Part shown: positions 42,834 through 50,132 of the stretch, in pieces
Layout of the letters: the number at the start of each line of letters is the position of its first letter
How positions within the stretch are numbered: position 1 is the first letter of the stretch
Assembly: GCF_050859025.1 (NCBI RefSeq)
Contig: NZ_CP138200.1
Location: forward strand, 3,472,001-3,536,000
Length of the DNA: 64,000 nt
Source of the DNA: Wukongibacter sp050859025
GTDB taxonomy: Bacteria > Bacillota > Clostridia > Peptostreptococcales > Caminicellaceae
Direction of reading: 5' to 3'
The notes under the pieces: model-generated
Database searches by the model: none
What the model was told of the DNA's origin: nothing
The model's input: only the letters and a program-made list of their open reading frames with translations
Position numbers and translations under genes: made by a program

Positions 42834-42923
42834 GCCTTCATTTCTATAATCGGTATTTATGAATATCTTTTCATTGATAATTATGTAAGGTACAGTTTCT
42901 ATTTCTAAGCTAATTTTATTCAC
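42813..42923 (-). CDS. SOS-controlled 36-aa peptide, candidate antirepressor
   Basis: GTG 42923 follows AAGGGGGAGTTTG. The product begins (M)NKISLEIETVPYIII and ends EGKKNNSQ. It is the first sizeable frame behind a promoter with a perfect LexA box (42974-43024), after a possible 5-codon leader frame at 42936-42953. The gene ends inside the repressor's terminator, and its transcript would run antisense to the repressor. Acting on the non-cleavable repressor, by protein contact or antisense, is my inference; no homologue is recognised. Confidence 0.45.
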   Translation of the reverse strand: MNKISLEIETVPYIIINEKIFINTDYRNEGKKNNSQ

Positions 42924-42973
42924 CAAACTCCCCCTTTAGAAGTCACTTTCCATAATCTCCAATGGCGAATAAG

Positions 42974-42987
42974 CGAACACGTGTTTG
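42974..42987. promoter_or_regulatory. LexA (SOS) box
   Basis: CGAACACGTGTTTG fits the Gram-positive consensus CGAAC-RNRY-GTTYG at every position. It lies at about +2 to +15 of the leftward promoter 42996-43024, where LexA would block initiation. Confidence 0.8.
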
Positions 42988-42995
42988 CTATATTT

Positions 42996-43024
42996 ATTAT
43001 ACCCCTACCCCCAACTAATTTCAA
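42996..43024 (-). promoter_or_regulatory. LexA-controlled leftward promoter
   Basis: TTGAAA (43019-43024), exactly 17 bp, TATAAT (42996-43001). Near-consensus sigma-A type promoter directly after the agrB stop. Confidence 0.78.
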
Positions 43025-43046
43025 GTACTAATTTAAACGCCGTAAT

Positions 43047-43664
43047 TCATTTCCCAAAATACAAGTTTGCAAAACTAATAAATACCCCTAACAATATCGC
43101 ATTGCTTGTTACAACATGACCTGTAATGTATAAAAGAATATGTATTACATTGACTATTATTAGCAATCTTACCCCTATTTTAAAAAGCCTTTGTTTCATT
43201 TCAAGATTAAGAATTTTATTTTCATTACTAAAACGACGGTTGGGGTGATCTACCACCCCTTTTTTATATGCTGTATAATACGCAAATATATATACAGCAA
43301 AGATGAAATAGATATTAAAATCCATTACCGTTGCTATGAAGGCCAATACTACAACAATTACTGTGCTTATGATTAAACAGGCTATTTGTGAGTCGGCATG
43401 ATATCCTCCAAATTTTCTTCGAAAGGATACAAAAGTTATAAAAATAACAAATGTCGTAAACCTAATATCTATGCCCAAAAAATTTAATGTTACAGCTAAT
43501 ATGATTAGAGCTAAAACCCAAAGCCCTTGTTTTATATTCCCAATCAGATTAAACGTTATTATCTGTTCTAACTGTTCATGAGAGAATTTATCATAAAAGT
43601 ATTTTGAATCTGCAACAGGATCAGCTAAAGCTTTTCCTATTTTATTCGCAGTTCTATTTATCAT
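43047..43664 (-). CDS. agrB: AgrB-type peptide-processing membrane protease
   Basis: A 205-residue membrane protein with four to six hydrophobic helices. The catalytic AgrB motif is intact: FRRKFGGYHADSQIAC, with His89 and Cys96. It would cut the C-terminal tail off AgrD and form the thiolactone, then export proceeds. The N-terminal amphipathic region (SKYFYDKFSHEQLEQI) is also typical. Last gene of the agr operon, overlapping the regulator gene by 11 bases. Confidence 0.9.
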   Translation of the reverse strand: MINRTANKIGKALADPVADSKYFYDKFSHEQLEQIITFNLIGNIKQGLWVLALIILAVTLNFLGIDIRFTTFVIFITFVSFRRKFGGYHADSQIACLIISTVIVVVLAFIATVMDFNIYFIFAVYIFAYYTAYKKGVVDHPNRRFSNENKILNLEMKQRLFKIGVRLLIIVNVIHILLYITGHVVTSNAILLGVFISFANLYFGK

Positions 43665-44316
43665 TTTTCAAACCCTTTTTATAAATTTTTACAAGTTCAA
43701 ATACAAAGAAATTTTTATCCACTTTTTTTTTAAATAATTTTTCTACATATTTATTTACTCGATAAATAGTTGTATGTATGCCCTTATTTGTTGCTTCTGA
43801 AAGTTCAGGCATTTTCACCTCTTTCAAGTCTTTTACATCCTTAAACTTTCTAACAACTTCTTTCAAATACATCCTTTCATCATATCTAAGGTCTGGGAAT
43901 TCTGTTGCTAGTATTTGATCTATAGACATTTCTTCTTGAAGTTCAAAGCATCTAATTACAAGACTTATTGCATTCTTTAGAACCTCCCAATCATGTTCTT
44001 TATTAACTAGATAATCAAATTCGTCTTTGTGTATGTCTATATTTTCAATATTGCTAATGAGAACTGTTACGGGTTTATATACCTTAGTTATCCTCTTGAT
44101 AAGTGTACCACCATCCACAAATGGCATAGCCATATCAGAGAATATAAAGTCTGGTCTTTCTTCTAGTATTTCTTTTTCTATCCTTTCATGATCACCTTCA
44201 TTTTTCATTAGATATGTCTTAATTGATATGTTTTTCTCTCTAAAAAGATCTACCATATGGCCTTCTACACATTGTAAATATTCCTTTGTGTCATCAATAA
44301 AAACTGCTTTACGCAT
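43654..44316 (-). CDS. Response regulator with unusual DNA-binding tail
   Basis: ATG 44316 follows AAAGGTGTGATAACA. A 220-residue protein: receiver domain residues 1-120 with acidic pair (AVFIDDTKEY), phospho-acceptor in DFIFSDMAMPF, Ser in TVLISNIEN and Lys in YLVNKEHD, all intact. The C-terminal 95 residues are helical (MPELSEATNKGIHTTIYRVN with a basic KLFKKKV) and are not a LytTR domain, unlike AgrA. The kinase that would phosphorylate it is not encoded here. Probable DNA target unknown. Confidence 0.75.
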   Translation of the reverse strand: MRKAVFIDDTKEYLQCVEGHMVDLFREKNISIKTYLMKNEGDHERIEKEILEERPDFIFSDMAMPFVDGGTLIKRITKVYKPVTVLISNIENIDIHKDEFDYLVNKEHDWEVLKNAISLVIRCFELQEEMSIDQILATEFPDLRYDERMYLKEVVRKFKDVKDLKEVKMPELSEATNKGIHTTIYRVNKYVEKLFKKKVDKNFFVFELVKIYKKGLKNDK

Positions 44317-44334
44317 TGTTATCACACCTTTTCC

Positions 44335-44359
44335 CCAAAGAAAGGGCCCTTTTCTTTGG
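44335..44359. repeat. Intercistronic hairpin in the agr operon
   Basis: CCAAAGAAAGGG pairs with CCCTTTTCTTTGG (one bulge), a stem of about 12 bp with no loop spare, between agrD and the regulator gene. T-run only on the plus strand, so in the leftward mRNA it is more likely a stabiliser or attenuator than a terminator. Confidence 0.6.
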
Positions 44360-44377
44360 TTTTTTGTAATTTAGTTA

Positions 44378-44509
44378 CTACTTCATACAATCGGGAGTTT
44401 CGGTTTGATGTGCTCCTCCCCAGCAAGCCATAGAAATATTTGTAGCCAACGCTTGTACTACGAGCATAATTCCTGCTCCTGCTAATAAGTATTTATAGAA
44501 TCTCTTCAT
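44378..44509 (-). CDS. agrD: AgrD-like autoinducer pre-peptide (43 aa)
   Basis: ATG 44509 overlaps the TGA of the receptor gene and follows GAGGAGAACAA. Residues 1-28 form an amphipathic membrane-targeting helix (MKRFYKYLLAGAGIMLVV). The core begins at Cys29 (ACWGGA) and the acidic tail HQTETPDCMK resembles the AgrB recognition end of clostridial AgrD proteins. A five-residue ring from Cys29 to Ala33 is predicted. A second Cys (41) in the tail is unusual. Confidence 0.82.
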   Translation of the reverse strand: MKRFYKYLLAGAGIMLVVQALATNISMACWGGAHQTETPDCMK

Positions 44510-45375
44510 TTGTTCTCCTCCTCTCTATGATTTTGTAGTCTTCTTATTTTATTATCAAGTTGCAACTTGTAATCCATTATTTGTTCTTCGTTACTGGCTT
44601 CTAGCATATTTTCAAACAGTTTGCTAGGACCAGCAAAAAATATATTTTTAAGATCTTCTAAAAGGGTTTGTCTATATAACAGTCTCAGCGTTGATAATAT
44701 AATAAATATCGAACCAAGTAGGATTATGTACAATGGAATTCGAATAAAATCTATCGAAATATTATTATTCATAGATTTAATAAATATTTCGATATACCCA
44801 GCACTAATGAATATTGCTACTAGAAAATGGATAAAAAGAGCATGAGATGTTATTTTTTGTGATTCAGATAAATCGCTCCACACACCATAAAGCAGTTTAT
44901 TATTTTCAAATGTTAAATTAAACTTATATAGAATTAATACTGTTACTAGCTGTATTACTCTTGTTGGCATAGTCCATACAAGTAAAGCTTTAATATGTAA
45001 GAATCCATAGATTTTAATTATGTCTTGAATAAATCCTGAAACGAGCTGCATTGTCGCAATCTCTGATATGAATATTAAAAAAGTAATCATTGAACTCATA
45101 AGTAGTGCACATCTTTTATTAGTGCCCCACAATATTTTTATTATAAAGGATGAAATAATTAATAAAGGTACCATTTGAATTATTATGCTATAGTCCAAAT
45201 AATCTTTTATAGCAAAAGCAATAATTGGTATTAAAATACATGCTAATGGAATTTTCCAAATATTGCTCTTTTCTTTTAATCCGTCTCTGCCTCTCCATAT
45301 TAATAACGCAAATATAATATTCAATAATGTTTCTGGAATACCTATCAACAATATTTTACTAATTTCTACATTCAT
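44506..45375 (-). CDS. AgrC-like receptor without histidine-kinase domain
   Basis: A 289-residue protein. About seven hydrophobic helices fill residues 5-225 (KILLIGIPETLLNIIFALLI first, PLYIILLGSIFIILSTLRLL last), as in AgrC sensor domains. The last 65 residues are a short charged helix. No phospho-accepting His box and no ATP-binding N or G boxes are present, although AgrC proteins are usually about 430 residues. The stop overlaps the agrD start, so this is its natural end rather than a sequencing break. First gene of the operon. Confidence 0.7.
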   Translation of the reverse strand: MNVEISKILLIGIPETLLNIIFALLIWRGRDGLKEKSNIWKIPLACILIPIIAFAIKDYLDYSIIIQMVPLLIISSFIIKILWGTNKRCALLMSSMITFLIFISEIATMQLVSGFIQDIIKIYGFLHIKALLVWTMPTRVIQLVTVLILYKFNLTFENNKLLYGVWSDLSESQKITSHALFIHFLVAIFISAGYIEIFIKSMNNNISIDFIRIPLYIILLGSIFIILSTLRLLYRQTLLEDLKNIFFAGPSKLFENMLEASNEEQIMDYKLQLDNKIRRLQNHREEENK

Positions 45376-45596
45376 ACTCGTACCTCCTCTATGCCTTTAT
45401 ATTAGCACGTTTTGAAACAAATTAAAATTTAAAAGTGTCGACAAAATTTGCATTTATTGAATTTTCAACAAATTTAGCCAATTTGTAATTTTTTACAATT
45501 GTATTTTTTGCCTTGACAAAGTTAGATTTATATAGACTTTTATTTTTTTCTTTAAAAATATATAATTAAAGTAATATATTTAATAAGGGTGATATT

Positions 45597-47201
45597 ATGA
45601 AGGCTGCCATATATTCAAGAAAATCAAAGTTTACTGGAAAAGGTGAATCTACGCAGAATCAAGTTGAAATGTGTAAAGAATATGCAAAAAAACATTTTAA
45701 CATTGATAATGAATACATAATTTACGAGGATGAAGGTTTTTCTGGTGGGAATGCAGATAGACCAGAATTCCAAAGAATGATAGATCATGCTAAGAAAAAA
45801 AGGTTTGATATTCTTATATGCTATAGACTAGACCGTATTAGTAGAAATATTTCGGACTTTACATCTTTGATTGAGTTATTACAGGATAGTAATATAGGTT
45901 TTGTGTCTATTCGTGAACAGTTTGACACCTCTACTCCAATGGGACGTGCTATGATGTACATAGCTTCTGTATTTGCACAACTTGAAAGGGAGACCGCAGC
46001 AGAACGTATTAGAGACAATATGTTACAGCTTGCTCGTTCTGGAAGGTGGCTTGGTGGGAATTGCCCCACAGGTTATGAAAGTGAACCTATTATTTACATG
46101 GATAATAATTTAAAGCAAAAAAAAATGTTTAAATTATCACCTATTGGCGATGAATTAGAACTAGTAAAATTAATATATGGTAAGTACTTAGAACTTCAAT
46201 CTTTATCTCAATTAGAGTCGTATTGTATGCAGAATGAGATAAAATCAAAAAAAGATAAGTATTTTCATAAGTACTCATTGAGGAATATTTTAACTAATCC
46301 CGTATATGCTGTGGCCGATTCATACGTCTATGATTATTTTAGTACGAATGAAGCTCAGATTTGCAATCCAAGAAATGAATTTACAGGTAACAAAGGAATA
46401 ATGGCCTATAATAAAAATAGTGTTAAAAAGGGTAAATCCGTAAAAACTAGAGATATTTCTGAATGGATAGTAGCCATAGGTAAGCATAAAGGAATCATTT
46501 CGGGCAAGGATTGGGTCAAAATTCAAAATCTAATAAATAAAAACAAGGCATTGGCTCCACGTCAAGGTACCTCGTATGCTGCTCTATTGTCTGGGTTTCT
46601 TAGATGTGCCAAGTGTGATTCTTTCATGAAGGTAAAATATGGACAAATAAAAAAAGGTACTGGTAAAAGACATTTTTACTACGTGTGTAATACTAAAGGT
46701 GTTTCTAAGCAAAAGCTTTGCAATGTGAACAATTTAAAGGGTGAAAAAGCTGATAATGAAGTAATAGAGTCTCTTAAAAATTTAATAGGATCTGGAGTAG
46801 TGAAGAATCTTGATAAAGCAAAAGATGATATAAAAATAAAAGAAATGGAAAACAAAAAGTTATACGCTAAAATCGAAGAAAATAAAAAAGCAATTGATAA
46901 TTTGTTAAAAAAATTGTCTCTAACAGATAATGAAAGTGTTAGTCGCTACATAATGGATGAAATCGAAAAACTAGATAGTAGAAATAAGGACCTTGAGTTG
47001 AAATTATCCGATGAATCAGAAGTAACTGAAATGGAATCCTTTAATATAGATTTATTAAAAGAATCTATCATAAACTTTGCTAAGACTGTAGATAGTTCAA
47101 CTACCACTGAAAAAAGAAATATGTTAAAATCTATTATAGATAAAATTGAATGGGACGGAGAAGAATTAAATATTAATCTATTAGAAATAAAGCCCTCTTA
47201 A
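45597..47201 (+). CDS. Large serine recombinase, SpoIVCA-like (sigK-element excisionase/integrase)
   Basis: A 534-residue protein. Catalytic N-terminal domain: AAIYSRKSKF with the active Ser, FDILICYRLDRISRNI, and the conserved EQFDTSTPMGRAMMYIASVF then AQLERETAAERI. A recombinase DNA-binding domain (residues about 160-290), a zinc-ribbon domain (FLRCAKCDSFMKV and YYVCNTKG) and a coiled coil (about 405-480) follow. This is the usual large serine integrase layout. It is encoded directly inside the junction with the interrupted sigK, as spoIVCA is in Bacillus subtilis. A sporulation-controlled promoter is likely but I cannot define one. Confidence 0.9.
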   Translation: MKAAIYSRKSKFTGKGESTQNQVEMCKEYAKKHFNIDNEYIIYEDEGFSGGNADRPEFQRMIDHAKKKRFDILICYRLDRISRNISDFTSLIELLQDSNIGFVSIREQFDTSTPMGRAMMYIASVFAQLERETAAERIRDNMLQLARSGRWLGGNCPTGYESEPIIYMDNNLKQKKMFKLSPIGDELELVKLIYGKYLELQSLSQLESYCMQNEIKSKKDKYFHKYSLRNILTNPVYAVADSYVYDYFSTNEAQICNPRNEFTGNKGIMAYNKNSVKKGKSVKTRDISEWIVAIGKHKGIISGKDWVKIQNLINKNKALAPRQGTSYAALLSGFLRCAKCDSFMKVKYGQIKKGTGKRHFYYVCNTKGVSKQKLCNVNNLKGEKADNEVIESLKNLIGSGVVKNLDKAKDDIKIKEMENKKLYAKIEENKKAIDNLLKKLSLTDNESVSRYIMDEIEKLDSRNKDLELKLSDESEVTEMESFNIDLLKESIINFAKTVDSSTTTEKRNMLKSIIDKIEWDGEELNINLLEIKPS

Positions 47202-47562
47202 AAAAACGAGGGCTTTTGTGGTCTTTTGTCAGTATAGCATTTTCTATACACCTAGCAGCATAAGTAGCAAGTCTAGTCCCTTTACCGGTATCAAATGTAG
47301 TTATCGCCTTTATCAGACCTATAGTTCCTATAGATATAAGATCATCAGGATTGTAACCCGTGTTATGGTATTTTTTTACCACATGAGCAACTAATCTAAG
47401 ATTTTTTTCTATTAGTATATTCTTAGCATTTTCATCTCCAACAGAGTACAATTTCAAATACTTTTCTTCTTCATCTGATGACAATGGCTTAGGAAACGAA
47501 GTATTGTTTGAAACAAAAGCAGATAAAAGAAGTAAAGGAAGTGATACAATAGTTAACCACAT
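47173..47562 (-). CDS. sigK: sigK, 5' part interrupted by the prophage
   Basis: ATG 47562 after GGAGGTGGCAACCAC. Residues 1-20 are a hydrophobic pro-sequence (MWLTIVSLPLLLLSAFVS), then FPKPLSSDEEEKYLKLYS, RLVAHVVKKYHNTGYNPDDL and ISIGTIGLIKAITTFDTGKG, ending in LATYAARCIEN. These are sigma-K regions 1.2-2.2. The last 20 or so codons come from the element. Active sigma-K requires excision of the element and removal of the pro-sequence by SpoIVFB. Here both layers exist. Confidence 0.9.
   Translation of the reverse strand: MWLTIVSLPLLLLSAFVSNNTSFPKPLSSDEEEKYLKLYSVGDENAKNILIEKNLRLVAHVVKKYHNTGYNPDDLISIGTIGLIKAITTFDTGKGTRLATYAARCIENAILTKDHKSPRFFKRALFLID
47189..47216. terminator. Terminator of the recombinase gene
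   Basis: AAAGCCCTC pairs perfectly with GAGGGCTTT around an A-rich loop; Ts follow on both strands. It would end both the recombinase transcript and any read-through from the sigK 5' part. Confidence 0.78.
47235..47250. other. Attachment-site junction inside sigK
   Basis: Similarity of the leftward frame to SigK is lost just after the Cys-Ile-Glu-Asn codons (about 47244-47236). The core of the crossover must lie in or next to this stretch. The partner junction and the sigK 3' part must be beyond the left window edge. Confidence 0.65.
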
Positions 47563-47596
47563 GTGGTTGCCACCTCCATAGTCTTAGTCATTATAA

Positions 47597-47604
47597 ATTA
47601 TATG
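47597..47604 (-). promoter_or_regulatory. Possible sigma-E-type -10 for sigK
   Basis: CATATAAT on the minus strand, 35 bp before the sigK ATG, resembles the sigma-E -10 (CATACAAT-like). A matching -35 is not clear. Confidence 0.3.
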
Positions 47605-47706
47605 TGATGATTCATTATTTTGTGCATGTCTTGACTGGATTTGATAAAAAATTGTCTTGAAATCTTTAATTAATATTGAAAATATAGTTGAATGCGATAA
47701 TGACAG

Positions 47707-47894
47707 GATTGTCCTAAAAGATAAATTAAGAGGGGTGTCTCAGAATGACGAATTTCTTGCGCTATTTAAAATTTTAGCGAATTGACACGCTCATTAGTAT
47801 TAGCCAAACCACTGAAATTTTGAAACTCTAAGCTTCATTCATTCTGAAACACCCCGGTGCTGTACTTATAAGTTTACTTTATGAGACAGTCCCC
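47707..47894. mobile_element. Nested inverted-repeat element (MITE-like)
   Basis: The gap 47563-47915 holds no gene. GGGGTGTCTCAGAATGA (47732 on) and its near-complement ending at 47855 bound 124 bp with 16 of 17 terminal bases paired. Outside them, GTCCTAAAAGATAAA (about 47711) and GGGACTGTCTCATAAAGTAAA (complement of 47873-47893) form a second, decayed inverted pair. No transposase is present. Confidence 0.5.
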
Positions 47895-47915
47895 ATCTAT
47901 ATCAACTCTCCTATA

Positions 47916-48371
47916 TTAGTTTTTAGTATCTCTCAATTGCATATATAAGGTATTCGGATATAAATCAAATTTTTTATAAAAATTTATTGTAGGCTTATTC
48001 TCCTGTGATACTGTTACTCCAATCACCTTACAATTTTTATCTCTCATCCATTCTATGTGCTTAGTTACAAGTTTCTGCCCTATTCCCTCTCCTCTACTAT
48101 TCTGATCAACATGTAAAGATTCAAGTTCACCCTTACCATCAACTATGGTTGATATACAATATCCCACATACTTACCCTTGTCTTTTACTACAGTTATTTT
48201 AAGTCTATCCCTATTAAATATACTAAAAGCTTTGATTCTGTTATCAAAATTAATGTAACGGTAGGACTCCTTAAAATATTCTGAAGTATTTTCATGATAT
48301 TGTCTGTTTTTCTCCCAAAGGTTCTTGATAACTTCAACTTCATCATAAGAAATATCAAATATTTCCTTCAC
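47916..48371 (-). CDS. GNAT-family N-acetyltransferase
   Basis: GTG 48371 follows GAAGAGGGGGATATAATT, so the longer open frame is not used. The 151-residue product has GNAT motif A: ELESLHVDQNSRGEGIGQKL (Gly-x-Gly at the acetyl-CoA site), then GVTVSQENKPTINFYKKFDL. Substrate unknown. Single gene between the sigK promoter region and an AT-rich gap (48372-48710 without other genes). Confidence 0.78.
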   Translation of the reverse strand: MKEIFDISYDEVEVIKNLWEKNRQYHENTSEYFKESYRYINFDNRIKAFSIFNRDRLKITVVKDKGKYVGYCISTIVDGKGELESLHVDQNSRGEGIGQKLVTKHIEWMRDKNCKVIGVTVSQENKPTINFYKKFDLYPNTLYMQLRDTKN

Positions 48372-48710
48372 AATTATATCCCCCTCTTCATAATATATGC
48401 TGCAAACGTACAGAAGCAAGTAAATAAACTTATACATATCTGGATTTATATTATGTATATAATATTATATTTATATAATTATGAATTTCAGTCCAACAAA
48501 TTTTTTATATGAAAGATTATTTCTAAATTATATCATATTTTGGTATTATCTTACTTAATAATATCTTATATTCAACTTTATAATATAATAAATCCTATTA
48601 CATCTAAGCTTTTCTCATAAATATAAAATAAATCCTTTTTATTATTATCAATTAATGTCTCTACAGCATATTATAAATTAAATAGGAAAAATCCACTAGG
48701 AGGTAGTTTT

Positions 48711-49028
48711 ATGTATAGAAGGATGACTCAAATACCACCTAACCTTTTAGCTAAGGCTAAAAAGCTTAACCCCTCTGCAATAGTTCCTGAAACATCTGGT
48801 CAGGGTACTATTATATCGAGCTATTTTATGCGTGATATAAACCTAGATGATTTGTTCTACTTCGCTACTGCTAGAGCCCATGACGGTAAATTATATTTGA
48901 TACATCATATTGTTGCTAGACCACTTATCGACACCCTGCCTAATATTATCTTGCAGTCACCATTTCTGTTTATAGAATGGAATGAAAAAGGCTCTATAAC
49001 TGAATGGGCTGCTGGTCAACCGAAATAG
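48711..49028 (+). CDS. Conserved hypothetical protein (105 aa)
   Basis: ATG 48711 follows AGGAGGTAGTTTT. Soluble, beginning MYRRMTQIPPNLLAKAKKLN, with a beta-rich second half ending WNEKGSITEWAAGQ. Upstream, CATATTATA at about 48667-48675 fits the sigma-K -10 (CATANNNTA) but no -35 is obvious, so sporulation control is only a possibility. Confidence 0.55.
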   Translation: MYRRMTQIPPNLLAKAKKLNPSAIVPETSGQGTIISSYFMRDINLDDLFYFATARAHDGKLYLIHHIVARPLIDTLPNIILQSPFLFIEWNEKGSITEWAAGQPK

Positions 49029-49153
49029 CACTTAAGAAAACCCACTGTACAGCCTTTTTTCATATATATTTACACAATAAAAACCTCATTTTTTTCGAAT
49101 TTATATAATTTTCAGATAATTAATGATATAATACTCTTCAGGGGGGATATATT

Positions 49154-49396
49154 ATGAAAGCTACTGGAATTGTAAGGCGTTTAGACCATATGGGGCGCAT
49201 TGTTATTCCCATGGAGATAAGAAGAACAAAGGGAATTGAGGTTAAAGACCCAGTAGAAATATTTATAGACTCAGGCTGTATTGTCATACAAAAGTACGTA
49301 GAACGGTGCTATATTTGTGAGAACAAAGATAATGTCAAGATGGTTCTCGGAAAATACATTTGTGCAGAATGCATAGAAGGAATTACGAATTTCTGA
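49154..49396 (+). CDS. AbrB-family regulator with zinc ribbon
   Basis: An 80-residue protein. Residues 1-50 are an AbrB/SpoVT swapped-hairpin DNA-binding domain (MKATGIVRRLDHMGRIVIPM, EIRRTKGIEVKD). Residues 51-80 add two knuckles, RCYICENK and YICAECIEG, a zinc ribbon of the type seen in some clostridial AbrB paralogues. AGGGGGGATATATT precedes the start and TATAAT lies at about 49126. Likely a transition-state regulator. Confidence 0.82.
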   Translation: MKATGIVRRLDHMGRIVIPMEIRRTKGIEVKDPVEIFIDSGCIVIQKYVERCYICENKDNVKMVLGKYICAECIEGITNF

Positions 49397-49418
49397 GGGG
49401 TATAATAGTCTAAAGCAT

Positions 49419-49445
49419 ATAGGAAGTCGATTTAAGGCTTCCTAT
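49419..49445. terminator. Terminator-like hairpin after abrB-like gene
   Basis: ATAGGAAG pairs with CTTCCTAT around an 11-base loop; a moderate T-run follows on the plus strand. Confidence 0.6.
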
Positions 49446-49469
49446 TTCTGCTATTGTCTTAATAATATT

Positions 49470-50018
49470 TTATAGCTGTTTTTGTTTATTTGTTTTTATC
49501 CATTCTTCAGCCTTTCTATCTATATCCTTAATAAATGAATTTTTACCATTACAATATCCTTCATTGTCATATCTAAATTCTTTAGCCAACTCTCTTTTTA
49601 ACTTTTCATAGTTTCTTGCTTCATCTGGATGTGCTATCATATAATCTCTAAAGTTTAAATGTCTCTTTATCTCCAGATCTTCTGTTTGAAAGATATGTAC
49701 ATGGTGAGTTCTATTATATATGCCCTTTAGGAAAAATCTACGCCGGAGTATTCCATGCTCGCCTTTTGCTATATATCCTAATTTCTCCATTTCCTTATTA
49801 TATTTATCAACCTTCTCAATGTCTTTTACACCAATTAAAATATCTATTACTGGCTTTGCATATATATTTGGAATAGATGTACTGCCAATATGATGAATCT
49901 CGACTATCTCATTAGGCATTATATTAGATATTTTCTTTTCTTCTTCTTGATATTTCTCCACCCACTGCAAATTATATGGAACAACCTCTATTATTCTAAT
50001 TTTCTTTTGTTCACCCAT
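49470..50018 (-). CDS. GrpB family protein (UPF0157, nucleotidyltransferase fold)
   Basis: A 182-residue protein with family marks: IIEVVPYNLQWVEKYQEEEK, IVEIHHIGSTSIPNIYAKPV with DILIGV, and RTHHVHIF. The HIGSTS and D-x-D-like residues place it in the GrpB group of minimal nucleotidyltransferases. Target unknown. Single gene. Confidence 0.82.
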   Translation of the reverse strand: MGEQKKIRIIEVVPYNLQWVEKYQEEEKKISNIMPNEIVEIHHIGSTSIPNIYAKPVIDILIGVKDIEKVDKYNKEMEKLGYIAKGEHGILRRRFFLKGIYNRTHHVHIFQTEDLEIKRHLNFRDYMIAHPDEARNYEKLKRELAKEFRYDNEGYCNGKNSFIKDIDRKAEEWIKTNKQKQL

Positions 50019-50132
50019 AAAAAATTTCCTCCTATACGTGATAAAATATGAAATATCATTTTCATATTATACCATATATATGGCGTTTACATATCAATAC
50101 TTAATTTATACATATAAAAATACTTGGTTTTT

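Noticed and set aside
45376..45596. TTGACA at 45513 as a sigma-A promoter for the recombinase
   Set aside because: No -10 at proper spacing; the recombinase promoter may be sporulation-specific but I cannot identify it.
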